Notes under the pieces: model-generated
The model's database searches: none
What the model was told of the DNA's origin: nothing
The model's input: only the letters and a program-made list of their open reading frames with translations
Source of the DNA: an uncultured Bacillota bacterium
GTDB taxonomy: Bacteria > Bacillota_I > Bacilli_A > RF39 > UBA660
Direction: 5' to 3'
Assembly (NCBI GenBank): GCA_947176475.1
Contig: CAMWQX010000107.1
Span: forward strand, 1-5,280
DNA: 5,280 nt
Translations under genes and position numbers: made by a program
In this document: positions 1-5,279 of the stretch, one piece after another
How the letters are laid out: every line of letters begins with the position of its first letter
Numbering within the stretch: position 1 is the stretch's first letter

Positions 1-78
1 TTCAAATATATATAGCACTAGTATTAAAACAATAAGCACCATAAAATAAGTAACAATATTCTCTACTACTAAATCCAT
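1..78 (-). CDS. N-terminus of a T-box-controlled membrane protein (partial)
   Basis: Only the first 26 codons are inside the window; the gene runs off the left edge with its frame open. The start is an ATG at 78-76, preceded by a full Shine-Dalgarno AAGGAGGTT (AGGAGG at 88-83, 4 bases before the ATG). The peptide begins MDLVVEN and then has a strongly hydrophobic run, about residues 8-25 (IVTYFMVLIVLILVLYIF), which looks like a transmembrane helix with an acidic N-terminus. It does not resemble the start of an aminoacyl-tRNA synthetase. Its position just after a T-box terminator means its transcription should rise when the cognate tRNA is uncharged. It could be an amino-acid transporter component, or a small membrane protein heading an operon with a synthetase further on. 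The visible part is too short to name the family. Confidence 0.7.
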   Translation of the reverse strand, partial: MDLVVENIVTYFMVLIVLILVLYIFE

Positions 79-82
79 ATAA

Positions 83-88
83 CCTCCT
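83..88 (-). promoter_or_regulatory. Ribosome binding site of the T-box-controlled gene
   Basis: AGGAGG on the minus strand, within AAGGAGGTT. It lies just after the U-tract of the T-box terminator and 4 bases before the ATG at 78. This near-perfect anti-16S match fixes the start of the otherwise very short visible reading frame. Confidence 0.8.
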
Positions 89-93
89 TAAAT

Positions 94-124
94 AAAAAAA
101 TTCTCCATCCAAAGGACGAAGAAT
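94..124 (-). terminator. T-box regulatory terminator
   Basis: On the minus strand, ATTCTTCGTCC (124-114) pairs over 11 bp with GGATGGAGAAT (110-100) around a UUU loop. Two of the pairs are G-U. The stem is followed directly by a T run (99-94). It overlaps the antiterminator sequence CCTT (115-112), which gives the usual T-box either/or switch. No other terminator is visible after the GH31 gene, so this hairpin may also stop read-through from it. Confidence 0.9.
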
Positions 125-281
125 CGTGGTACCACCTTAATTATACTCATTTAGACGATAAAGAGTCTAACCTAACACATCCAAAAACAAGTTCATAGAC
201 TATTTATCTTGCTTATTTTCACCAACCACAAGCTCTCTAAAAAGACTTTCATCTATTACTACTTTTTCTTCATCTGCTTGA
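94..281 (-). promoter_or_regulatory. T-box riboswitch leader, leucine-type specifier likely
   Basis: A transcribed leader that senses uncharged tRNA. Reading the minus strand 5' to 3': the Stem I 5' side has the AGTA loop-E strand (260-257). AGAGAGC follows at 238-232, then the distal loop with GGTTGGTGAAAA (227-216), closed by GCTT/AAGC. A helix ATAGA (256-252) with TCTAT (199-195) ends at GAA (194-192), the conserved 3' strand of the specifier loop. The next bases are CTTG (191-188); both registers beside GAA, CUU or UUG, are leucine codons. Stem III is TTAGAC/GTCTAA (about 170-151). The T-box itself is AAGGTGGTACCACG (138-125). Its UGGU bulge would pair with a discriminator A73, as in tRNA-Leu. 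AAGG (138-135) pairs with CCTT (115-112) to form the antiterminator, which competes with the terminator. The T-box class is certain; the amino acid assignment is an inference. Confidence 0.92.
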
Positions 282-286
282 AAACC

Positions 287-315
287 ATTATACTAGACTT
301 CTGCTAGATATTCAA
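287..315 (-). promoter_or_regulatory. Promoter of the T-box operon
   Basis: TTGAAT (315-310), 17 bases, then TATAAT (292-287) on the minus strand: a perfect -10, a 4/6 match at -35 and ideal spacing. Transcription should start near 281-279, right at the first bases of T-box Stem I. The -35 and spacer lie inside the last codons of the GH31 gene, and the -10 directly follows its TAG stop (295-293). Confidence 0.85.
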
Positions 316-2701
316 GTAATTTTATGAATAAATTGATATATTTTTGGTTAACACCCAATTTTTTCAATTTACGTACTTCAATACGTTTTTGTTTTATTGG
401 AGCATCACTCAATAATACTTCACCAATAACATTTTTTATCTTGGTTGCTAGAGGTAAATCATTTAAGATTGATTCAATATCATCATTAACTAATCTTAAG
501 GCATCTATTTCAATATCTTTACCCTTACAATTAACTGTAATCTGTTTTAATGTTGAAAGTGGTGGTAATTCAACAACAAAATCATTGTCATCGACATAAG
601 TTGTAACACCTTTAACTTTTTCATTACCAACGTGTATGATGACATCATCTGGTTCTCTCGTATTTCTAAATCTTATACGATATGCACGATGATCTGGAAT
701 AATACCACTCTTACCAGCAATCGGACGGATGATAACCGTAAAGTTATTTTGCTGATAAGTATAATCAATATTGGTAACAATATAAAATCCTTGCTCATGT
801 AAAGAAGAAATTCCATCATCTTCATATAATTCATATGTACTACTTGCTCCTGGGAATATATGTAATTCCATATTCTTTGGTGGATTAGTATCATTTAAAT
901 TCTTTTCATCTAATATCGCCATTGGAATAATTGTTCCACTCTTGGCAAAAACCGGATAATCTTCCTGCTTATAGAAGGTCGTATACCTTTTTCCCCCAGC
1001 ATATCTTTTTCCATTGGTAAAATCATACCAAGTTCCTTCTGGTAAGAATAATCTTAAAACCGTTCTTTCCATCAATCGATCTCGTTTAGTGGTAATCGGT
1101 GCTACAAAAAGATTAGATCCAAAATAATATTCAGCCTTATATAGAGGTTCATCATATATTTCTGGATAACGATAATAAAGCGGTTGAACTAAAGGTAAAC
1201 CAACCCTGCTATAACGATATGCCTCACTATAAAGATATGGAATTAAAGCATGTCTTAAACGCATATATTGACTACATACTGATTGTGTTGTAATATCCCA
1301 TCTCCAAGGCTCTCTTTTATAATATCTACCTTCATCTGCTGATAACCTTAAAATAGGAGAAAAACAGCCAAATTGCACAAAACGGGCAAATAACTCTCCA
1401 TCTTCAACTCCTCCCGTATATCCTCCTATATCATTAGATATCCATGAAAGACCAATATTTGAAGCCGTTGAATTAAATGTTGGCAATAACTCTAAATTCT
1501 TCCAACTAACAACCATTTCACCCGTATAGTGAATTGGATATCTATGTGCTGCTACTAAAGCATTACGAGCTAAAGTTATTCCTCGTCTATTAGTTATCTG
1601 TTTAAAATCATCAAAGTGATAATGCGTTAAAGCTCTTAGGTTAACTAAGTCATTGATATTATCATAATCTACCCAAAAGAAATCTACACCATAATTCATT
1701 AAAGGATGAATTAAATAATCAAAATAAGCACTAAGGACATTTTTATTGAAGACATTAAAAGGAAGTATTCCATTTCCCTCAAGACCTGATGCACTCTTAA
1801 ATGGTAAATAATAATCCTCTGTTGGACTTATTCCTTCCATCGGATTGACCTTTACCGCCAAGCGAATATTCTTACCATGTAAAAAATCTGCTACTCTCTT
1901 GGGTTTTTTAAATAATTTTTCATCAAAAGATAAACCCGATTTAATCTTCGCATTTGGCCTATGCCATTTATCTCCTAACATTATTATTGATAATGGAATT
2001 TTATATTTATTAAAATTAAATACTAACTTTTCAATATCTTTAGCACTATATTCAATATTTCTATTCCACCACACACCTAATGCATATCTAGGAATTAATG
2101 GTGGGTATCCAGTTAAAGTAAAATAATCCTTTAAACAAGCACCAAAATCACGTCTATACATAAATACATAAGTATCTATTCTCTTATCATTTCTCTTTCC
2201 TAAAGTGCCATCTTCATTAAAAATTAAATTATGCGAATCATCTAATGAGACAAAACCATCCGTACTATATAATCCTCTTCCATATTTAGCATGACCTTCT
2301 GCTCCATCTAAAGAAAATGAAGTACCTCTAAAATTTCTAACTTCCGGATGATTAAAGAACCAATATTTATCTGTATTATTTAAATCAATTCGCAAATATT
2401 GATCAGGACTAACTTTAGTTCCCATAAAAGGCATCTCTTTTTGATAAGTTAAAGTAAAATAATTGGTTTTAATCGTCACATATTTGGCATCTTCTTTTTT
2501 TTCAAAATTAACCTTTGGAAAATTACGATTCATAACAAGTTCTGTTGGACGATCTTCAAAAAGACCCGTCTCTGAATATTCAAGACGTACAAGTATCTCT
2601 GAAAGAACTGTTATACGAAATTTATTTCCACGTACAATATTCTCTGTCTTAGGCAAAATCTTACTATAATCCATTTTAAAATGACTTTGTAACTCTCCCA
2701 T
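293..2701 (-). CDS. Glycoside hydrolase family 31 (alpha-glucosidase-like), cytoplasmic
   Basis: An 802-residue GH31 enzyme, a family that cleaves alpha-linked sugars with retention. The order is: an N-terminal beta-sandwich with RLEYSE and FSLDGAEG; the start of the (beta/alpha)8 barrel at about residues 199-214 (YPPLIPRYALGVWWNR); the nucleophile motif FFWVDYDN with Asp345; HRYPIHYTGEMVVSW at 386-400; SNIGLSWISNDIGGY at 414-428; FSPILRLS at 447-454; then C-terminal beta domains with LYEDDG at 625-630. At the usual acid/base position (TGD or GGD in relatives) this protein has Glu395. The last 70 or so residues are a charged helical extension. No signal peptide is seen, so it probably acts inside the cell on imported oligosaccharides. 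I use the ATG at 2701, because AAAGGGTG lies 8 bases upstream; the ATG 12 codons earlier has no ribosome site and would precede the likely transcript start. Substrate is not predictable; the sequence is closest in feel to Firmicute alpha-glucosidase/isomaltosidase-type members. Confidence 0.92.
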   Translation of the reverse strand: MGELQSHFKMDYSKILPKTENIVRGNKFRITVLSEILVRLEYSETGLFEDRPTELVMNRNFPKVNFEKKEDAKYVTIKTNYFTLTYQKEMPFMGTKVSPDQYLRIDLNNTDKYWFFNHPEVRNFRGTSFSLDGAEGHAKYGRGLYSTDGFVSLDDSHNLIFNEDGTLGKRNDKRIDTYVFMYRRDFGACLKDYFTLTGYPPLIPRYALGVWWNRNIEYSAKDIEKLVFNFNKYKIPLSIIMLGDKWHRPNAKIKSGLSFDEKLFKKPKRVADFLHGKNIRLAVKVNPMEGISPTEDYYLPFKSASGLEGNGILPFNVFNKNVLSAYFDYLIHPLMNYGVDFFWVDYDNINDLVNLRALTHYHFDDFKQITNRRGITLARNALVAAHRYPIHYTGEMVVSWKNLELLPTFNSTASNIGLSWISNDIGGYTGGVEDGELFARFVQFGCFSPILRLSADEGRYYKREPWRWDITTQSVCSQYMRLRHALIPYLYSEAYRYSRVGLPLVQPLYYRYPEIYDEPLYKAEYYFGSNLFVAPITTKRDRLMERTVLRLFLPEGTWYDFTNGKRYAGGKRYTTFYKQEDYPVFAKSGTIIPMAILDEKNLNDTNPPKNMELHIFPGASSTYELYEDDGISSLHEQGFYIVTNIDYTYQQNNFTVIIRPIAGKSGIIPDHRAYRIRFRNTREPDDVIIHVGNEKVKGVTTYVDDNDFVVELPPLSTLKQITVNCKGKDIEIDALRLVNDDIESILNDLPLATKIKNVIGEVLLSDAPIKQKRIEVRKLKKLGVNQKYINLFIKLLEYLAEV

Positions 2702-2707
2702 ATATGA

Positions 2708-2715
2708 CACCCTTT
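2708..2715 (-). promoter_or_regulatory. Ribosome binding site fixing the GH31 start
   Basis: AAAGGGTG on the minus strand, with its GGG ending 8 bases before the ATG at 2701-2699. A second purine block, AGGGA (2720-2716), lies just upstream. The alternative ATG at 2737 is preceded only by an AT-rich sequence with no GG. Confidence 0.7.
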
Positions 2716-2732
2716 TCCCTATTATTAATTTT

Positions 2733-2761
2733 ATCATAAACTAATCATTAATAAAAGTTAA
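2733..2761 (-). promoter_or_regulatory. Probable promoter of the GH31 gene
   Basis: TTAACT (2761-2756), 17 bases, TATGAT (2738-2733) on the minus strand. Each box is a partial match, but spacing is ideal. Transcription would begin near 2726, giving a leader of about 25 bases before the chosen ATG at 2701. I saw no catabolite-response (cre) palindrome or other clear operator next to it. Confidence 0.5.
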
Positions 2762-2787
2762 AAATTTATCTCAAAAACAAAATATTA

Positions 2788-2796
2788 TGCTATAAT
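2788..2796 (+). promoter_or_regulatory. Extended -10 promoter of the tatD-like gene
   Basis: TGCTATAAT on the plus strand: a perfect TATAAT (2791-2796) with the TGn extension. There is no good -35 at 17 bases (2768-2773 is ATCTCA), which extended -10 promoters tolerate. The start would fall near 2803. AAAGGAAG (2808-2815) then serves the ATG at 2823 with 7 bases between. It is back to back with the GH31 promoter in the same 121-bp gap. Confidence 0.7.
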
Positions 2797-2822
2797 AAAA
2801 ATCACTTAAAGGAAGTGCTATT

Positions 2823-3557
2823 ATGATTGATACTCATGCTCATATTAATTCTCGTGATCTACCAAATGTTGAAACCGAAATATTTCGTATCCAAAATGTC
2901 GACTATCTCGATAAAGTTATCAACGTCGGTCTAGATGAAGAAACCAATAAAGAGGCTTTAGCAATCAGCGGAAATAGTGAAAAATTCTACTGTGCCCTAG
3001 GAATCCATCCATTACATGATGGAAAAGTGGAAAGCATCGTAGAATTATGTCAATATAGTCCTAATCGTTCTCGTGTAGTTGCCATTGGTGAAACCGGAAT
3101 TGATAGTGCTGGCGAATTCATACCTCAAGCGAGAAAATTTATTGAAACCATTGAAGTAGCTAACTTCTTAAAATTACCTATCATCATTCACGCCAACAAT
3201 ACTAATGAACAAATATTAGATCTTTTAAAGAAACATCCTGCTCATTATGGTTTTGTCTTCCACTGTTTCCAACCCAATATGTTTGCGCTTGAAGAAATTG
3301 TTAGACGTGATGGATATATTTCAGTTGGAAAACCTATAACCCGTCCCAATGCCAAAAGATCATTAGAGTGCGTTAGAAATGTTCCTCTAGATAATTTACT
3401 TATTGAACTTGATTATCCTTATATGAGTGATGACCCAACACAAGATGGACGTGCCGTATTTCAAAAAATTCAAGAGCTTAGAGAAATGGAATATAAAGAA
3501 CTTGAACGTGCCTTAGATACTAATGCCAAAAGATTATTTAAAGGATTAAGAGATTAA
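2823..3557 (+). CDS. TatD-family metal-dependent hydrolase, divergent
   Basis: A 244-residue TIM-barrel hydrolase of the TatD/amidohydrolase type, a little shorter than the usual 255-265. The family comprises divalent-metal DNases, and some members act on D-aminoacyl-tRNA-like or unknown substrates. Every expected metal ligand can be placed: His5 and His7 in DTHAH, Glu90 in AIGETGID, His123 in PIIIHANN, His147 in FHCF, and Asp197 in IELDYPYM. GIHP at 60-63 is also typical. It differs from standard TatD in detail: HANN replaces the common HSR/HxR, ELDYPY replaces ETDAPY, and the glycine-rich turn after FHCF is missing. It is preceded by its own promoter and a good ribosome site, and diverges from the GH31 gene. 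It precedes rpsD on the same strand, but rpsD has its own promoter. It is probably a soluble cytoplasmic nuclease-like enzyme, with the substrate unknown. Confidence 0.9.
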   Translation: MIDTHAHINSRDLPNVETEIFRIQNVDYLDKVINVGLDEETNKEALAISGNSEKFYCALGIHPLHDGKVESIVELCQYSPNRSRVVAIGETGIDSAGEFIPQARKFIETIEVANFLKLPIIIHANNTNEQILDLLKKHPAHYGFVFHCFQPNMFALEEIVRRDGYISVGKPITRPNAKRSLECVRNVPLDNLLIELDYPYMSDDPTQDGRAVFQKIQELREMEYKELERALDTNAKRLFKGLRD

Positions 3558-3587
3558 TTTATAAATACTATCTCCCTTATTAATCCT
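3542..3587 (+). repeat. Inverted repeat at the 3' end of the tatD-like gene
   Basis: AGGATTAA (3542-3549) pairs with TTAATCCT (3580-3587), and the adjoining GAGAT (3550-3554) pairs with ATCTC (3570-3574), leaving a 5-base bulge on the 3' side. The stem includes the last codons of the gene and its stop lies in the loop. It is followed by AAAATCATTG, not a T run, so it is not a normal intrinsic terminator. It may protect the mRNA end or act as a weak terminator; it may also be chance in AT-rich DNA. Confidence 0.4.
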
Positions 3588-3594
3588 AAAATCA

Positions 3595-3623
3595 TTGACT
3601 TTTACATATAATTAGTGTATATT
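3595..3623 (+). promoter_or_regulatory. rpsD promoter
   Basis: TTGACT (3595-3600), exactly 17 bases, TATATT (3618-3623): 5/6 matches at both boxes, the best vegetative-type promoter on the plus strand here. The start should be near 3630, leaving a leader of about 155 bases before rpsD. Confidence 0.85.
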
Positions 3624-3629
3624 GATAAG

Positions 3630-3785
3630 TGCGTAGTTATTGGCAGTCTATCTATCAATAATTAATGTGTTTAATTGAAATAGTTCTAGTAACTTAAACT
3701 GCCTAAGGGAAAGATGATTAAACACCCTAATTAGTAGTTAGATAATTCCTTTACTATGAAATATAAAGAAAGGAGAAAAAATTTA
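3630..3785 (+). promoter_or_regulatory. Structured rpsD leader, likely S4 autoregulatory RNA
   Basis: The leader is unusually long for a monocistronic ribosomal gene and is rich in pairing. A hairpin forms between TAGTTATTG (3634-3642) and CAATAATTA (3656-3664). Its loop carries GCAGT (3643-3647), which is complementary to ACTGC (3698-3702). A second helix pairs GTGTTTAAT (3667-3675) with ATTAAACAC (3717-3725) and encloses ACTGC. The two interactions cross, so the fold is a pseudoknot. Near the start codon, TTCCTTT (3746-3752) can pair with AAAGGAG (3769-3775), hiding the ribosome site. Bacillus rpsD is known to be repressed by its own product through its leader, so the same is likely here. 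The leader contains no terminator, so control at translation fits better than attenuation. The helices are read from sequence; S4 binding is inferred. Confidence 0.75.
3771..3775 (+). promoter_or_regulatory. Ribosome binding site fixing the rpsD start
   Basis: AGGAG within AAAGGAG, 10 bases before the ATG at 3786. It rules out the in-frame ATG at 3756, which lies upstream of this site and would add ten residues foreign to the S4 family. Confidence 0.85.
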
Positions 3786-4388
3786 ATGTCAAGATATACT
3801 GGACCAGCTTACAAAAAATCTAGAAGATATGGTTTTTCTACATTAGAAAATGGAAAAGATATTGCAAGACGTCCTTTTGCTCCAGGACAACATGGTGCTG
3901 GAAGAAGAAAGAAAGTTTCTGAATATGGTATCCAATTACAAGAAAAACAAAAAATCAGATTTATGTATGGCTTAAATGAAAAACAATTTAGACGTCTTTT
4001 CGATAAAGCTTCTAAATTGAAAGGTGTTCATGGTGAAAACTTCTTAAAATTATTAGAATCAAGACTTGATAATCTAGTATATAGAATGGGTCTTGCCAAC
4101 ACTAGACGTGCTGCTAGACAATTAGTTAATCATGGACATATAATGGTAAATGGTAATAAAGTTGATATTCCATCATATCTATGCAAACCAGGTGATGTAA
4201 TCGCTGTTAGAGAAAAATCTTTAGAGCATCCTGCTATTAAAGCTTCTCTTGAAGCTAACGTTACTAAACCTGCATTTGTTGAATTCGACGCTAAAAAATT
4301 ATCAGGTACTTATCTTAGATTACCTGAAAGAGCTGAATTAAATGCGGAAATCAATGAAAACCTAGTTGTTGAGTTCTACAACAGATAA
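3786..4388 (+). CDS. rpsD: 30S ribosomal protein S4
   Basis: A 200-residue protein, the same length as the Bacillus form. S4 binds the 5' domain of 16S rRNA early in 30S assembly and helps set decoding accuracy. The family N-terminus MSRYTGPAYKKSRRYGFS is clear, followed by RRPFAPGQHG (28-37), the helical region with EKQKIRFMYGL (53-63) and FRRLF, and GENFLKLLESRLDNLVYRMG (83-102). The S4 RNA-binding domain then runs from about residue 91 to 155 (RRAARQLVNHGHIMVNG, VDIPSYLCKPGD). The C-terminus is SGTYLRLPERAE...VVEFYNR. There is a single Cys (133), so this is the zinc-free paralogue common in Bacilli. It stands alone with its own promoter, leader and terminator rather than in the alpha operon, as in Bacillus. 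Confidence 0.98.
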   Translation: MSRYTGPAYKKSRRYGFSTLENGKDIARRPFAPGQHGAGRRKKVSEYGIQLQEKQKIRFMYGLNEKQFRRLFDKASKLKGVHGENFLKLLESRLDNLVYRMGLANTRRAARQLVNHGHIMVNGNKVDIPSYLCKPGDVIAVREKSLEHPAIKASLEANVTKPAFVEFDAKKLSGTYLRLPERAELNAEINENLVVEFYNR

Positions 4389-4394
4389 TAAAAT

Positions 4395-4427
4395 AAAACC
4401 TCGTCAAGCAACAAGACGAGGTTTTTT
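4395..4427. terminator. Bidirectional terminator between convergent genes
   Basis: CCTCGTC (4399-4405) pairs with GACGAGG (4415-4421) around a 9-base loop, extended by AAAA (4395-4398) with TTTT (4422-4425). On the plus strand it is followed by a T run (4422-4427), ending rpsD just 6 bases after its stop. On the minus strand the stem is followed by TTTTATTTTA, so it can also end the convergent operon. Confidence 0.93.
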
Positions 4428-4865
4428 AATTGTATCTCTTTTGGCAATTTCGCTAGTAATGATGCGAATAATTTTCTCCGCTCCACTTTTCTGATGCTCA
4501 TTGTTTTCATCGACACTAAAATAAATATATTTTTTTAAATCTGCCAACTCTTCCGTTTTTAATGTAGAAAAGTATTCAATATACCTTCCATTGGCTAAAG
4601 ATGCTAAATAATATGCATAAAATTCACTATTCTTTATGCGATATAAATCACGATCAACCATTAAACTAACTAAAGATTTAACTCTACTTACGCGAATCAT
4701 AGCTTCTATTCCACCTAATTCTTTATAAGATAAAAGTTCAAACTCATCAAATTCTTTAGGGCTAAGAATTGATAGCAATCTAGCTAATCCTTCATCATCC
4801 ATAGCTGATAAATGATTTTCTTTTATCGCATTAATTACTTGCTTAACCTTATTTTCATTAAACAT
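4404..4865 (-). CDS. Uncharacterised helical protein
   Basis: A 153-residue protein I do not recognise. It looks soluble and mostly alpha-helical. It opens with FNENKVKQVINAIKENH, then has an acidic patch (MDDEGLARLLSILSPKEFDEFELL, about 22-45). A middle helix IEAMIRVSRVKSLVSLMVDRDLY (53-75), an aromatic stretch FYAYYLASLANGRYIEYF (82-99), and a basic end follow. There is no signal peptide or transmembrane segment. Its ATG at 4865 is preceded by GAGAGG (4880-4875, 9 bases away), which directly follows the stop of the upstream gene, so the two are surely co-transcribed. An out-of-frame ATG at 4870 opens only a short frame. The last seven codons (KKPRLVA) and the TGA stop lie inside the shared terminator hairpin. 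Function is unknown. Confidence 0.8.
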   Translation of the reverse strand: MFNENKVKQVINAIKENHLSAMDDEGLARLLSILSPKEFDEFELLSYKELGGIEAMIRVSRVKSLVSLMVDRDLYRIKNSEFYAYYLASLANGRYIEYFSTLKTEELADLKKYIYFSVDENNEHQKSGAEKIIRIITSEIAKRDTIKKPRLVA

Positions 4866-4880
4866 AGCATCTAACCTCTC

Positions 4881-5279
4881 TTATATATTTTCTTTTATAA
4901 CTTTATTAACTCTTTTTTCAAATTCATTAAATGATGCCATAAAGACTTTAATAAACACATTAAAGTGACGTTTATTAAAAATCTCATATATACGACGATA
5001 TATCTCATCAACTGCTACAACTCTTGCCTTCAAGCCATCATTTGGAGCATACATTTTAGTTTTACGAACAACTGTGTTATATTGCTCAACTAATGTCTCT
5101 AATTCAATATTCTTTTTATAAATCATATTTAACTTATATTGATTATAACTACTAGCACCAGTAATAATCGAAGTCATAATATGATTAGCATCATCTTGAT
5201 CATATGAATTAATATTACTAATCACAAATAAATTCATAAAATAATATCCCAAAACAACGATATTATTGAATATATATGG
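4881..5279 (-). CDS. Membrane-anchored uncharacterised protein (5' end outside window)
   Basis: The reading frame has no stop between the right edge and 4881, giving at least 132 residues. The true start is probably outside the window. The first visible residues (about YIFNNIVVLGYYFMNLFVIS) are hydrophobic and aromatic and look like a transmembrane helix. The rest is charged and helical: SYDQDDANHIMTSIITGASSYNQY, KKNIELETLVEQYNTVVRKTK, APNDGLKARVVAVDEIYRRIYEIF and a basic C-terminus ending VNKVIKENI. I do not recognise the family; a resemblance to LemA-type one-helix proteins was considered but not supported. The internal TTG (5252) and ATG (5237) are possible starts if the gene is short, but neither has a good ribosome site. 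It is followed after 15 bases by the helical-protein gene in one operon. Confidence 0.7.
   Translation of the reverse strand, partial: PYIFNNIVVLGYYFMNLFVISNINSYDQDDANHIMTSIITGASSYNQYKLNMIYKKNIELETLVEQYNTVVRKTKMYAPNDGLKARVVAVDEIYRRIYEIFNKRHFNVFIKVFMASFNEFEKRVNKVIKENI

Noticed and set aside
324..2669. Plus-strand open frames at 324-599, 1845-2126 and 2463-2669, and a second minus-strand frame at 673-894
   Set aside because: All lie within the GH31 gene in other frames, lack ribosome sites, and have no recognisable protein features.
2699..2737. GH31 start at the upstream ATG (2737)
   Set aside because: It has no ribosome binding site, lies within the probable -10 region, and adds 12 residues. 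The ATG at 2701 has AAAGGGTG at good spacing.
3756..3785. rpsD start at the upstream ATG (3756)
   Set aside because: The ribosome site AGGAG (3771-3775) lies downstream of it, and S4 proteins begin MSRYTGP, which matches the ATG at 3786.
3558..3785. A small protein or tRNA in the rpsD upstream gap
   Set aside because: No plausible reading frame with a ribosome site and no cloverleaf fold was seen. A promoter plus leader explains the gap.
4404..4406. TGA as a Trp codon (Mycoplasma-like code)
   Set aside because: The Trp codons checked in the GH31 gene are TGG, no gene has internal TGA, and here TGA closes a gene inside its terminator.
5235..5252. Start of the right-edge gene at TTG 5252 or ATG 5237
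   Set aside because: The frame stays open to the window edge, the residues before these codons continue a hydrophobic helix, and neither has a strong ribosome site. A start outside the window is more likely.
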